A stretch of 64,000 bases of DNA from Calothrix sp. NIES-2098 (GTDB taxonomy: Bacteria > Cyanobacteriota > Cyanobacteriia > Cyanobacteriales > Nostocaceae): assembly GCA_002368175.1 (NCBI GenBank), contig AP018172.1, forward strand, positions 1,734,001 to 1,798,000, read 5' to 3'. Below the pieces are notes generated by a model, which saw nothing but the letters and a program-made list of their open reading frames with translations, was not told the origin of the DNA and searched no databases. Of this stretch, positions 15,801 through 24,309 are shown one piece after another (position 1 is the first letter of the stretch; the number at the start of each line of letters is the position of its first letter). The position numbers were made by a program, and so were the translations under genes.

Positions 15801-17538
15801 CTAGAGATTGCAGATAGCGTGCTAGTTGATTGGCTTTTTGATTAAGTTCTTGATAAGTGAGTTGTTGGTCTGCACATACCACCGCCACTTTATTAGGTGT
15901 TAATTCTACCTGTTGTGCAAATAATTCATGGATGCATTTATTTTGAGAATATTCTATGTAGTTGTTGTGCCAATCTCCTAATAATTGCTGTCTTTCTCTA
16001 GCTGTTAACAAAGGTAATTCCCCAAGGCGTTTTTCTGGATTAGTAACAATTCCCTCTAGCAACGTTTGGTAATGAGATTGCATCTTAGCGATTGTCGCAG
16101 CATCAAACAATTCGGTACTATATTCCCAAGCAATTAGGAATTCATTACCTAGTTCCATAACTTTTAAGTTAATGTCAAATGCTGCTCCTCGTTGTACTCC
16201 TAGATGCGGCAAAATTTCGATTGCTAATGTCTGTTGTTCCCGATTGTTGGCATTTGAAAAACTGCGATATTTATGCCAGCTAAAGCAGACAGAAACGAGA
16301 GGAAAATGACTGCGATCGCGCTGAATTTTGAGTTTTTCAATTAATAAGGGAAAAGGAGCCTCTTGATACTGGAGCGCTCCGATAACTATACTACGTATCT
16401 GAGTCAATAATTCTTTGAAGGTTGGGTTCCTACTCAAATTGCCTCGCAAGACAGTTATATTAGGGAAGTAACCAACAATTTTTTGAAAATCTTTGCTAGC
16501 TGACCTACCTGCTATAGAAGTTCCTACAAGAATATCTTCTTGATCTGTATAGCGGTAAAGTAGGGCAAAAAATGCCGCTAGCATAATTGTATAAAGAGAA
16601 GCTCGTTGAGTATTTTTAAGCTTCTTCAATTGTTGAATTAATTCTGAATTGAAATTAAAAATTGCAGTATCACCCCGATAATTTTGTTCTGGGGGATGAG
16701 GTCGATCTGTAGGCAAATTTAAAATTGGTAATTCACCCTCTAATTGTTTGCGCCAATATGTCCAAAGTTTTTCTTGAGAACTTGCTAGCATATCTGCTTG
16801 CCAGCATACATAGTCTGTATATTGGCTTTTAGGAAAGGGGAGATTGAGAGAAATTGAAGATAGAGTATTAACTTCGGCAGCATACAATATTTGAAATTCT
16901 TCGATTAGCAACTCCAAAGACCACATATCCCCAGCTATGTGGTGCATAACGATTAGTTGAATGTTCCCGTATATTGTATTGCTAAATAGTTTTACCCGCA
17001 GTACCGGGCCGCATTCTAGGTCGAAAGGACGATCTGTTTCTAGATAAATTTGTGCTTTTAAATATTCGTCATTCCATGAAGAAGCATCTATTACTTCTAT
17101 ATCAACTTCTTGACGAGAGTGAATTTGTTGAACTGGTTGACCGTTGCGAATGGCGTAAGTAGTGCGGAGAATTGTATGCCTATCAACTAGTTGTTTCCAT
17201 ACTCGTTCCCAAGCTTCTATATCTAAGTCTGAGTCGAGTCGCGCTGTCAGAAAAATATTGTAAGCAATGCTGTTTGGTGCCATCTGGTAAAGGAACCACA
17301 AGGCTTGTTGACCGTAGGAAAGAGAACAAAATGATGTGGTGTCTTCTAACGGACAAGAGGAATAACTATCAGATTGCTTGAGGATTGCTAGTATTTGTGC
17401 TTCTTGCTCTTTCAGTTGAGCTAAAAGCGCTGGAGAGAGAGTCTCTTTATCCGCTTCATAGCGTAGGCTGTTGCCTTCTGTCCAGAGCTTTACGTTAAGA
17501 AATCGCAGCTCTGACAACAACTCATCAACTGTTTTCAT
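12802..17538 (-). CDS. Non-ribosomal peptide synthetase, docking-C-A-PCP-C, with degenerate adenylation domain
   Basis: A 1578-residue protein. Residues 1-55 resemble a TubC-type N-terminal docking domain. Condensation domain 1 follows (HHIAGD at 199-204). The adenylation domain (about 510-1040) keeps A7 YKTGDLARYLPDG from 911 and A4 FDTATLEIWGSLLNG, but A3 reads YKFASNNKPQG (to 694) instead of YTSGSTGKPKG, A5 reads NGYELTE (820-826) instead of NxYGPTE, and the A10 catalytic lysine is E1027 (NGEVNHRAL). The carrier protein GGHSF keeps its phosphopantetheine serine S1083. Condensation domain 2 has HHIVCD at 1274-1279 and the protein ends there: no thioesterase, reductase or second A domain. 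No other biosynthetic, transport or phosphopantetheinyl transferase gene is adjacent. The frame is intact over 4.7 kb. It probably works with partners in trans, if at all. Confidence 0.92.
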   Translation of the reverse strand: MKTVDELLSELRFLNVKLWTEGNSLRYEADKETLSPALLAQLKEQEAQILAILKQSDSYSSCPLEDTTSFCSLSYGQQALWFLYQMAPNSIAYNIFLTARLDSDLDIEAWERVWKQLVDRHTILRTTYAIRNGQPVQQIHSRQEVDIEVIDASSWNDEYLKAQIYLETDRPFDLECGPVLRVKLFSNTIYGNIQLIVMHHIAGDMWSLELLIEEFQILYAAEVNTLSSISLNLPFPKSQYTDYVCWQADMLASSQEKLWTYWRKQLEGELPILNLPTDRPHPPEQNYRGDTAIFNFNSELIQQLKKLKNTQRASLYTIMLAAFFALLYRYTDQEDILVGTSIAGRSASKDFQKIVGYFPNITVLRGNLSRNPTFKELLTQIRSIVIGALQYQEAPFPLLIEKLKIQRDRSHFPLVSVCFSWHKYRSFSNANNREQQTLAIEILPHLGVQRGAAFDINLKVMELGNEFLIAWEYSTELFDAATIAKMQSHYQTLLEGIVTNPEKRLGELPLLTARERQQLLGDWHNNYIEYSQNKCIHELFAQQVELTPNKVAVVCADQQLTYQELNQKANQLARYLQSLGVGPEVLVGICVERSLFTIVGLLGILKAGGVYVPIEPTYPQADLAYILEETQVSVLLTQAHLLASLPLHPTHIICLDKDENIIAKHSQENPTTLMSSLNLAYVIYKFASNNKPQGISIIHRGVVHLVKANNYVNFTKEDVFLQLASLNFDTATLEIWGSLLNGARLVLMPPQTPSLLELAQAIRQYQVTTLCLTPGFFRLLVDEQLAELKQLQQLLVGVDIISPPHVKRLLQAVPELKLINGYELTENTTFTCCYQVTVASNIDAAIPIGRPIGNTQVYLLDAQLQPVAVGIPGELYIGGDGLARGYFNQPDLTAEIFIPHPFSSQPGARLYKTGDLARYLPDGNIEFLGRIDREVKIRGLRIQLADIEIALTQYPKVQQAVVAIDENQSGDRYLVAYVVPAEQANQEKTCSLKSTTLRSFLKQKLPEYMVPATFVILKHIPLTPNGEVNHRALPEAHLHLERENPFVPPQTPTEAVIADIIATVLGLEEIGIHDNFFALGGHSFLAMQVISRLRQAYQIELPLNCVFEAPTVAELEKLIASYRQKDVEHIVPVIAPVSPEQTEFPLSFAQARLWYLDQLVGKNAAYNMPLAVQLVGNLNINALECSIREIVQRHASLRTHFQVVNGLTVQAIAPTATITLPVVNLQNSPDPENQIQQLAKIEAHIPFDLAGDSLIRAKLLQLSQFEYVLLLTIHHIVCDAWSIGILQQELSSLYPAFCAGKPSPLPDLPIQYVDYTLWQWELLTTKVLQRQLNYWTRQLLGVQPSLELFTDKPRKSLHKFKGSSLGFDIDAQLSQELKTLSQQSGITLFMTLLAAFVTLLYRYSDRKDILVGSPIANRHHPDTKSLIGLFVNLLVLRFKISENLSFSQLLDRVRDVTLAAYAHQDVPFEQLLKTLQPEHSVNQNPLVQVVFNLEPAPRPWELPGISVTSIKIESMTAKFDLTLSMVETATGLKGTWEYNSDLFEHEAIARMSANCQSLLAAVTTNPNQTLAQIHLLDA

Positions 17539-18176
17539 TTGTATAAATTTCCTTTGAGCAATCCACTTTTATGTGATGATTTATTGCGGGTGCATTAGAG
17601 CGATCGCAAGGCGTTCTGACAATTAATTTTGCTTCATTCTTAGACCTCATGCTTTTATTTCTATTAGAGGCGATTAAGAAATAGATTTTTCACTGATTGG
17701 ACTTAGCTAATTGTTATGAATTTTTCCGATCGGGCTTGATTTACAATGCACTCATGTCTTAATATGGGTTGATTATTAAAAAATAATTAAAATTTTGAAT
17801 AGGCAGATACCAGGCAAAAAAAGCTAAATTGTGTTCGCAAACTAAGTTAATCAAACTATATAAAAATAAAGATTTTTGTATACGATATAAGTGTTTAAAT
17901 TCATCTAAAAACTGTTTACCGCAACAATATAAAAATCAATGTTGAGAAAATCGTCAGTATAACTACCAGTTTTTTACTATAAATATGTATTAACTAAGTA
18001 ATTTTACAGATTTATAGAATTAATATTTAACACTATCGACCCCAAACAACACTAAATATGCCAGGAAAGCTATGAAGATTTCCAGAAATAACCTGGCAAA
18101 TGGTAAACCAGTCTCGGTTGTTATACTTATTTATCTTCTTAAAAATAGAAATCTTTCTTTACACTTATCAATCGGG
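17539..18176. other. AT-rich 638-bp region upstream of the NRPS
   Basis: No gene or strong repeat was seen on either strand. It must hold the NRPS promoter (reading left) and the 3' flank of the hypothetical gene at 18177. Long A/T runs around 17800-18000 carry no clear hairpin. Confidence 0.5.
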
Positions 18177-18659
18177 TTATTTTGGCTGACGCTCAAGGCT
18201 CGCTTCAATCGTACTATTCAAAAAATGACCCGTCAGAATAGCGCTGCTTAAATAGTAGGAATCGTCTGATAACTGATGCAAAGTTTCAAAGCCGCTGCGA
18301 CGTTGGCGATCGTTAAGTGCCCAGTAACGCTGCACAATAGTTGTTACACCAATCAATCCCTCGCCTTCAACCTGCCCTAACATATTATGCTGGAGTAAAA
18401 AAGTATACTGGCGCTCTCCATCATCTAAACGCCCTTTATACTGTAAAGAGATTTCCGAGCGATCGCTACCTGGAAAAATCAGCTTCGTCGCCATTGTAAA
18501 CCAGTTATCTCGATTCCAAGCCACCAAGATCATACCCTTGACGTTAATCGGCATACTATTGCGTTCCAGCCAGCTTCCTTGTAATGTCCAGCGTCCGGGT
18601 TGCATTAAAAAAGTGTGAGCCACCTTGTTATTTTCCTTGTCTCGATCGAGTACCGCCAA
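18177..18659 (-). CDS. Conserved hypothetical protein, 160 aa
   Basis: A soluble, beta-rich protein of a cyanobacterial type I could not name (MQPGRWTLQGSWLERN, GMILVAWNRDNWFTMATKLIFPG, SLQYKGRLDDGERQYTFLLQHN). The pattern suggests a lipocalin-like or calycin fold, but that is inference. The assigned start is TTG 18659; no in-frame ATG exists upstream before a TGA at about 18699, and no ribosome site is visible, so the true start could be a rare codon further up. anmK lies 90 bp upstream on the same strand. Confidence 0.65.
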   Translation of the reverse strand: MAVLDRDKENNKVAHTFLMQPGRWTLQGSWLERNSMPINVKGMILVAWNRDNWFTMATKLIFPGSDRSEISLQYKGRLDDGERQYTFLLQHNMLGQVEGEGLIGVTTIVQRYWALNDRQRRSGFETLHQLSDDSYYLSSAILTGHFLNSTIEASLERQPK

Positions 18660-18749
18660 GACATAAAGATATATTTGAAACGCAAAAATGTCAGGCGGTC
18701 AATAAATTAAAGTATAGCCTTCAAAAATTTGCAGTGCTAAGTTTTTAAC

Positions 18750-19925
18750 TTAATCATGACTAGGATGAATTTCGCCCAGAAGCACTTCTCGCGGTGCGCC
18801 TGTAGCGCTGGGTAAGTTACCAGGAATACCTAATTGTCGCCAATAAGCTAAAACAGCAAAAGCGATCGCTTCTTTAAAATCTGCACTCACACCAACTTCA
18901 TCTGTAGTCAAAACTGGTACTGCTGGTAATAACGACTGCAAGCGCTGTTTCAAATAAAGATTGCGACTACCGCCACCACATAATAGTACGCGATCGGGCA
19001 GTTGCGGTAAAAAGGTGCGGTAACTGTGAACGATTGATGCGGCGGTGAGTTCTGTTAGCGTTGCCAGGATATCAGCTGGACTGAGTTGGTAGACTTCAGC
19101 ATCTTGTAAACACTGTTGGAGATAAGTTACGCCAAATAACTCTCGACCAGTAGATTTAGGTGGTGGTAGCTGAAAGTAATCTTGCGCCAGCCATTGTTCG
19201 ACTAAGGGGTGACAAGGAGTGCCAGTTGCTGCCCACTGACCGCTTTCATCGTATTTTTTAGCACCGTTGGTTAAATGTTCGACAGCTAAATCTAATAAGC
19301 TATTTCCCGGGCCAGTATCCCAGCCGCGCATCTTTTCTAGCCAATTGTCACGACGCGGTGGTATATAAGCAACATTACCAATACCGCCAATATTTTGTAT
19401 ACATCGTGCCTCTTGAGGATGACTGAGCAAATAAGCGTCTACTCTAGGAACGAGAGGCGCACCATGTCCGCCAATAGCAATATCAGCGACACGAAAGTTA
19501 CTCACAGTCGTGATTCCCGTTAAATGGGCAATCAACGCACCACGACCGAGTTGCAAAGTGTAACCTAACGACCCGTCCCCGTGTTTGGGTGGACGATGGT
19601 AAACTGTTTGACCGTGGGAACCAATCAAAGTTGCTGGTTGATGACCAATTTGAATATTTTGGGCAGCTTGCGCAAAAACAAAAGCGATCGCATCATCTAT
19701 TTCTGCCAATTCTGCCATTGAGATGGCTTCTCCTGCACAAACTGCTAAGATTTTTTCTCTTAGATCTGCGGGATAAGGATATGTTGCGCCACTTATTAAC
19801 TCAACTTTCAGATCTAACTCTTGCCCAGTAATCTCTACAAAGGCGGCATCTATGCCATCAACAGATGTGCCACTAATTAAACCAACAACACGAGTAGGTA
19901 GGATAGCTTGTTCAGTTGGATGCAT
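18750..19925 (-). CDS. anmK: Anhydro-N-acetylmuramic acid kinase AnmK
   Basis: A 391-residue sugar kinase of the ASKHA fold. The phosphate loop GLISGTSVDGIDAA is at 15-28. Further AnmK landmarks are GSHGQTVYHRP, GIGNVAYIPP, GWDTGPGNSLLD and LLCGGGSRN. AnmK phosphorylates and opens 1,6-anhydro-MurNAc from recycled peptidoglycan, giving MurNAc-6-phosphate in the cytosol. Length matches the family. No other cell-wall recycling gene (murQ, amgK) is adjacent. Confidence 0.95.
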   Translation of the reverse strand: MHPTEQAILPTRVVGLISGTSVDGIDAAFVEITGQELDLKVELISGATYPYPADLREKILAVCAGEAISMAELAEIDDAIAFVFAQAAQNIQIGHQPATLIGSHGQTVYHRPPKHGDGSLGYTLQLGRGALIAHLTGITTVSNFRVADIAIGGHGAPLVPRVDAYLLSHPQEARCIQNIGGIGNVAYIPPRRDNWLEKMRGWDTGPGNSLLDLAVEHLTNGAKKYDESGQWAATGTPCHPLVEQWLAQDYFQLPPPKSTGRELFGVTYLQQCLQDAEVYQLSPADILATLTELTAASIVHSYRTFLPQLPDRVLLCGGGSRNLYLKQRLQSLLPAVPVLTTDEVGVSADFKEAIAFAVLAYWRQLGIPGNLPSATGAPREVLLGEIHPSHD

Positions 19926-20029
19926 TGACAGAGCTTTTTTATTGCTTGCAAAGGGTAGTTTAATTTATGCAACTGCTTCTGTCAAAATAATTGCATTCTG
20001 ATAACCTAAATTTGCACAAGTATTTATTA

Positions 20030-20308
20030 CTATTTAACAGAACAATGAATTTGTAAAGGCTTTCGCCCAACTAAAATACATTTATTCCCAAGATTCTGAT
20101 TGAGAGAAACTTCTCCCTGATGCTCGTTGCTAGCAGTCAATATTTGTGAAAGTAAAAGTGGTGCACCAACAAAGATAAAGGCTAAAGACAACATTGCTAC
20201 GATTATTTTCTTATTAGCAATGGTTTTATTTGATTTATCTTGTGTTGTTTGGCAGCAGACTTTCTTTGCCGACCAGAAATGGTCATTGAAGTTGTAATAA
20301 CTCATCAA
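20030..20308 (-). CDS. Small single-helix membrane protein, hypothetical
   Basis: A 92-residue ORF with a polar N-terminus, one hydrophobic helix at about 35-58 (IIVAMLSLAFIFVGAPLLL) and a C-terminal domain with two cysteines. No family was recognised. It begins MMSYYNFNDHFW and lies between anmK and the TPR gene, all on the minus strand but well spaced (about 100 and 390 bp). It could be a real small protein or a chance ORF. Confidence 0.4.
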   Translation of the reverse strand: MMSYYNFNDHFWSAKKVCCQTTQDKSNKTIANKKIIVAMLSLAFIFVGAPLLLSQILTASNEHQGEVSLNQNLGNKCILVGRKPLQIHCSVK

Positions 20309-20698
20309 TTAATATTGTTCTATTCTATTTTATTGGGGAATACTGTAGCAATCTTTTAACTAATTGTCGAATTGAGACTTGCTAATTTATGGATATATTC
20401 TGAGTTTTTTCTTTAGCCTACGCCATCTTATTCTGAATATATCTCTATCTTGAGAATTATCTTCCGATCCATTGAATGTGACGGGAAACTTATTCTTGTG
20501 AATGGTCGAGGCTGCTTGTCCCGCCACTTGGGGCATTAGTAACTTCTTCCTCATGCCATATTTTCTATATCAAAAACTGGAGTTATTTCTTATAGATTTT
20601 TGACTATCTTTGCGTGTTATGTGTTATGAATTTAGCTTCCCGACTTGAAGAATTCGGGAAGCTGTGCAGCAAATATCAAGAATGTAAATCAGGTTGGC
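20309..20698. other. Intergenic region between the small ORF and the TPR gene
   Basis: The only structure seen is the hairpin at 20634-20663 close to the TPR stop. Nothing else was recognised. Confidence 0.5.
20634..20663 (-). terminator. Hairpin downstream of the TPR gene
   Basis: Arms AGCTTCCCGA (20634-20643) and TCGGGAAGCT (20654-20663) are perfect complements around a 10-base loop, 36 bp beyond the stop of the minus-strand TPR gene. There is no long U-run after it, so termination is likely but not certain. Confidence 0.5.
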
Positions 20699-21643
20699 TT
20701 ACACAAATTCTGAAACTGATGGTAGCTGTTTTTGCATGGCTTTGAGTAAATCCAAAGCTTTTTGATAGGCTAGCTTTTCGCCAGTGTCTCCAAAGAACCC
20801 GGATGCTTTTTGTAAATCTGCGATCGCTCCTTGATAATAACCTAGATGATATCGAGTTACGCCCCGGTTAACATAAGCAAGGGCGCTATCGGGTTTCAGC
20901 TTAATCGCTTTAGAGAAATCACGCAACGCACCAAATTTATCTCCTTTGCGACCGCAAGCACAACCTCTGTTAAAGTAAGCTCTATAGTCGTTGGCATCGA
21001 GGTAAATTGCCGTACTAAAATCGACCATAGCAGCTTCTAAGTCTTGCAATTGCAAACGCGCTAAACCTCTGTCATTGTATATATCTGCAAGCAGTAGATT
21101 TGTTGGCTGAGAAATTTGACCTAGAGCTAGATTGTAATCAATAATGGCTTGGGAATAATTGCCCTTTGCCGCATGAACTAGCGCCAGATTATAGTAAGCT
21201 CGAAACTCAGAAGGTTTGAGTGCGATCGCGCGATGATAATCAGCCTTAGCAGCAGCATAATCTTGTTGTCTGTAGCTTGCCAAGCCCCGATTGAGATAAG
21301 CCTCAGCGTCGTTTGGGGTAAAATTTATGGCTTGAGTACAATCTGCGATCGCTTGGTGGTAATCTTGGAGTTGCAGATAAGCAAGACAGCGATCGCTATA
21401 AGCTTCCCCAAAATTGCTTTGAAGTTGAATCGCTTGATTTAAATCCTCAATAGCTGCCTGATAATTACTGTGTATAATTTTCTCTACACCAGACTGCAAA
21501 AATTTACTTGCTGTTTTTTGGGCGTTTGAGATAGGTGAAGCGTAGACAGCATCCGTCGAAAATATCAGAAAAAAAGCAACAATTGCACTAAGAAATAATC
21601 GCCAGAAATAATTCATAAGCAATATATTTGACAATTTCGACAT
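20699..21643 (-). CDS. TPR-repeat protein with signal peptide
   Basis: A 314-residue protein. A hydrophobic segment (about 12-30, FLSAIVAFFLIFSTDAVYA) with an AxA-like end suggests export or anchoring. From about 55 to 300 there are six to seven tetratricopeptide repeats of the cyanobacterial type (YQAAIEDLNQAIQL.., AYSDRCLAYLQLQDYHQAIADCTQAI..). Such proteins act as scaffolds in complex assembly. No catalytic domain. petJ lies 63 bp upstream on the same strand but the two are separated by a hairpin. Confidence 0.85.
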   Translation of the reverse strand: MSKLSNILLMNYFWRLFLSAIVAFFLIFSTDAVYASPISNAQKTASKFLQSGVEKIIHSNYQAAIEDLNQAIQLQSNFGEAYSDRCLAYLQLQDYHQAIADCTQAINFTPNDAEAYLNRGLASYRQQDYAAAKADYHRAIALKPSEFRAYYNLALVHAAKGNYSQAIIDYNLALGQISQPTNLLLADIYNDRGLARLQLQDLEAAMVDFSTAIYLDANDYRAYFNRGCACGRKGDKFGALRDFSKAIKLKPDSALAYVNRGVTRYHLGYYQGAIADLQKASGFFGDTGEKLAYQKALDLLKAMQKQLPSVSEFV

Positions 21644-21654
21644 TGCTAAAATTT

Positions 21655-21676
21655 AGCGGGACAAAAGCCCCGCTAG
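21655..21676 (-). terminator. Terminator-like hairpin after petJ
   Basis: TAGCGGG (21655-21661) pairs with CCCGCTA (21670-21676) around an 8-base loop, 30 bp past the petJ stop, separating petJ from the TPR gene. Confidence 0.5.
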
Positions 21677-21706
21677 TGAATAATTCTGCCTGCGATGTTG
21701 GTTTAA

Positions 21707-22039
21707 TTACCAACTTTTATCTGCTTGTTCAAGTACGTAAGCAGCTACATCTTCAATTTGGCTGCTATTTAAACGACCTTTAAAAGCAGGCATAGCATTT
21801 TTACCATTTGTTACTTGGCTGATAATTGCCTCTGCGGAGTACATACCGTATTTTTCTAACGCATCTTTCTTCAGGTTCTTATTAGCTTGAACCAAATTCT
21901 TGCCACCTGCATGACAAGAAGCGCAATTAGCACTAAATACTTTGCCTCCATTGCTACTGTCTGCTGCTAACGCTGAATTACTGAAAGCAAAGGTGAAGAT
22001 TGCAATGCCTAACAGTATTATTGAAAAAAACCTTTTCAT
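21707..22039 (-). CDS. petJ: Cytochrome c6 (PetJ)
   Basis: A 110-residue precursor. The signal peptide MKRFFSIILLGIAIFTFAFSNSALA is cleaved at about residue 25. The haem site is CASCH with C39, C42 and H43, and the axial methionine is M83 in NAMPAFKGR; the ending EDVAAYVLEQADKSW is standard for cytochrome c6. It carries electrons from cytochrome b6f to photosystem I in the thylakoid lumen, as an alternative to plastocyanin, and is usually induced when copper is low. A copper-regulatory site could not be recognised in the 419-bp upstream gap. Confidence 0.95.
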   Translation of the reverse strand: MKRFFSIILLGIAIFTFAFSNSALAADSSNGGKVFSANCASCHAGGKNLVQANKNLKKDALEKYGMYSAEAIISQVTNGKNAMPAFKGRLNSSQIEDVAAYVLEQADKSW

Positions 22040-22458
22040 TTCGTGTTTCCTCTACAACCAAGGCGTATTCGGTGCCATATCCTCCATAATTTTCAGATGA
22101 GCAATTGTTTAAGTCAAAAGACAAGCTGTCAAACTTAGTCTAATTATTGATAATGTTTAAGATATATTTAAAATCCCACACAAGAGCAATTCTATCTGAT
22201 AAATAAAAATTTGTATTATCTAGATACCCAACTTTTTAAAGAAGTTGGATAAGTGGTTACACAAAATTATTTATGTCATTGCGTAGGCGTAGCCTTCCCT
22301 TAGGGTACGAAATGAAATGTAGCGTCTCGTAGAGAAGTAATCTCTAAACTCTTGTGATTGCTACCCTGCGGGAAGGCGCTGCGCGTCTACATTCCGCTTT
22401 GCTCCATTCGCAATGACAAATATATATTTAATTTTGCATTAGTACCTATCTAAGCTTT
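22040..22458. other. petJ upstream region and interspersed repeat
   Basis: Bases 22040-22270 are AT-rich and should carry the petJ promoter. Bases 22274-22418 hold a palindromic interspersed element described separately. No gene seen. Confidence 0.5.
22274..22418. repeat. 145-bp imperfect palindromic element (MITE-like)
   Basis: Outer arms TGTCATTGCG (22274-22283) and CGCAATGACA (22409-22418) are exact complements. Inside, GTAGCCTTCCCTTAGGGTA on the left matches the reverse of the right-hand TACCCTGCGGGAAGGCGCTG with few mismatches. The GC-rich wording (GCGTAGGCGTAGCC, GCGGGAAGGCGCTGCGCG) is typical of interspersed repeats in Nostoc genomes. It has no coding capacity. Confidence 0.7.
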
Positions 22459-22950
22459 TCACAAAGTAGCTAATTTTGTTAGTGATTCTTCTGTCACGCG
22501 ACAAATTCGCCAATCATCTAAAATAGATGCTCCCATACTGCGGTAAAATTCTTGGGCTGGCTCATTCCAATCTAAAACACTCCACTCTAACCTCCCACAA
22601 TTTCGTTCTACAGCTATTTGGGCTAATTTAGATAAAACAGCTTTACCAATACCTTGACGGCGATATTCAGGTAGTACAAATAAATCTTCTAGATAAATAC
22701 CTGGCTTAGTCAAAAATGTTGAATAATTATGAAAAAATAGGGCAAAACCTACAGGTTGTCCTGCATACTCTGCTAATATTGCCTCAACATATTTGGGTGA
22801 GCCAAATAGATGCTCTTTCAAAGCCATAATATTGCCTGTCACCGCATGAGATAGTTTCTCATACTCTGCTAGTTGCTGAATTAGGTCAAATAAAATACTA
22901 CAATCAGCAGGTTCGGCAAAACGCAAAATTAAATTGCTAGGCGAAGTCAT
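22459..22950 (-). CDS. GNAT family N-acetyltransferase
   Basis: A 163-residue acetyltransferase. Acetyl-CoA-binding motif A is LFVLPEYRRQGIGKAVLSKLAQ; motif B follows as CGRLEWSVLDWNEPAQEFYRSMGA. The N-terminus RFAEPADCSILFDLIQQLAEYEKLSHAV resembles the spermidine/spermine or thialysine acetyltransferase-like branch. It transfers acetyl from acetyl-CoA to an amine of a small molecule; the substrate is unproven. Flanked by repeats rather than operon partners. Confidence 0.88.
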   Translation of the reverse strand: MTSPSNLILRFAEPADCSILFDLIQQLAEYEKLSHAVTGNIMALKEHLFGSPKYVEAILAEYAGQPVGFALFFHNYSTFLTKPGIYLEDLFVLPEYRRQGIGKAVLSKLAQIAVERNCGRLEWSVLDWNEPAQEFYRSMGASILDDWRICRVTEESLTKLATL

Positions 22951-22965
22951 GAGGTTATGGTTAAT

Positions 22966-23007
22966 AGTCCATAGTCAATAGTCCAGAGTCAAGAGTACAA
23001 AGTCAAG
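22966..23007. repeat. Heptanucleotide tandem repeat, six units
   Basis: AGTCCAT, AGTCAAT, AGTCCAG, AGTCAAG, AGTACAA, AGTCAAG run in register just upstream of the GNAT start. Confidence 0.75.
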
Positions 23008-23135
23008 CCCTTATAGGTATTCAAAGTTCAAAATTTGTCTTGAAAAGTTGAGCCAGTGCGTTGGACGGATTTCCCGGCTTAAAGCAACTGGCGTTGCTCA
23101 ACCGCACGCAACTTTTCGCAAAATTCAAAATTATG

Positions 23136-23170
23136 ACAAATGACAAATGACCCTTGACTATTGACTATTG
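23136..23170. repeat. Heptanucleotide tandem repeat, five units
   Basis: ACAAATG twice, ACCCTTG, then ACTATTG twice, ending a few bases from the sigma factor stop. Between the two heptamer blocks (about 23040-23117) is a loose palindrome containing CCAGTGCGTTGGACG, a 15-mer that recurs at 59369-59383. Confidence 0.75.
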
Positions 23171-23175
23171 CGTAT

Positions 23176-24309
23176 TTAAATTAACCATCCTTTTAACCGT
23201 TTTGCAATATGGGGACGCCGCAATTTTCGCATAGCTTTACTTTGAATTTGTCGCACTCGTTCGCGAGATAGATTGAACATATTACCGACTTCTTCCAAAG
23301 TACATGGTTCGCTGGTTGTCAATCCATAACGTAGAGAAATTACATCTTTTTCTCTTGGAGTTAAGACATCACCCAACACTTCCCAAATCTCCTGACGCAT
23401 CATGTGTTCGTTCATTTTTGCTTCTGGAGATAGGTTATCTTCATCCTCTAGTAAATCCATCAGTTCCGTGTCTTCTTCTTTACCAACACGGTGGTTGAGA
23501 GACAGCGCTTGACGCCTAAGTTGCTGCAATTGGCGTAGTTGTTGTACAGTCATTTCCAAAGCTTCTGCCATTTCAGCTTCGGAAGGATTGCGAGAAAATT
23601 TTTGTTTGAGTTCGCGCTGGGCTTTTTTAAGTTTGTTAAGTTTTTCAACAATATGGATCGGTAAGCGGATTGTACGCGCATCATTAGCGATCGCTCTTGT
23701 AATCGCTTGTCTAATCCACCAATAGGCGTATGTCGAAAATTTATATCCTTTATCGGGATCGAATTTTTCTGTAGCGCGATTTAAACCCATTGCGCCTTCT
23801 TGAATTAAATCTAGAAAAGGCACTCCGCGATTAAGATATCGTTTAGCAATTGAGACTACTAAGCGCAAGTTCGAGCGAATCATTTTGCGTTTCGCTACTC
23901 GACCTTGATACAATCGACTTTCTAGCTGCTTTTCCGTCATATCTAACTCAGCAGCTATTTGGGCTTTAGTCGGTTGCTGTCCTAAGCTTGAGTGTAAGGA
24001 ATCTTGTATGTTCCTGAATTCGTCTAAAAACCTGACTCGCCGTGCTAATTCCACCTCTTCGTCGGGTTTTAGCAACGGATAACGCGCCATTTCTTTAAAA
24101 AACGCGCCTACAGCATCATCATGCTCGGTTTTATTGTATCCCGAAGGACGGGCTGCTGCCATCTCATCGCCATCACGTTCCTCCGACTCCAGATTTTCTG
24201 GAATCAAAGAATCGTCATCTGCCACTGCTTCTAAACTATCAAATGATTGTTCTTCATTTTCAGCAGCACTCTCTAGTATTTCCAGTGTTCCCAATTCAGC
24301 AATATTCAT
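23176..24309 (-). CDS. RNA polymerase sigma factor, sigma-70 group 2 (possibly SigC)
   Basis: A 377-residue sigma factor. An acidic N-terminus (1-55) is followed by region 1.2 (DAVGAFFKEMARYPLLKPDEEVELARRV), region 2 with NLRLVVSIAKRY, DLIQEGAMGLNRA and the -10-recognising YAYWWIRQAITRAI, region 3, and region 4.2 TLEEVGNMFNLSRERVRQIQSKAMRKLR. Lack of a long region 1.1 and the overall size fit a non-essential group 2 factor. The wording is closest to what I recall of cyanobacterial SigC, but I cannot exclude SigB, D or E. It is monocistronic with a long leader region. Confidence 0.92.
   Translation of the reverse strand: MNIAELGTLEILESAAENEEQSFDSLEAVADDDSLIPENLESEERDGDEMAAARPSGYNKTEHDDAVGAFFKEMARYPLLKPDEEVELARRVRFLDEFRNIQDSLHSSLGQQPTKAQIAAELDMTEKQLESRLYQGRVAKRKMIRSNLRLVVSIAKRYLNRGVPFLDLIQEGAMGLNRATEKFDPDKGYKFSTYAYWWIRQAITRAIANDARTIRLPIHIVEKLNKLKKAQRELKQKFSRNPSEAEMAEALEMTVQQLRQLQQLRRQALSLNHRVGKEEDTELMDLLEDEDNLSPEAKMNEHMMRQEIWEVLGDVLTPREKDVISLRYGLTTSEPCTLEEVGNMFNLSRERVRQIQSKAMRKLRRPHIAKRLKGWLI

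Noticed and set aside
22966..23170. Possible CRISPR array because of short repeats
   Set aside because: The repeats are contiguous 7-mers without unique spacers of 30-40 bp; no cas genes.
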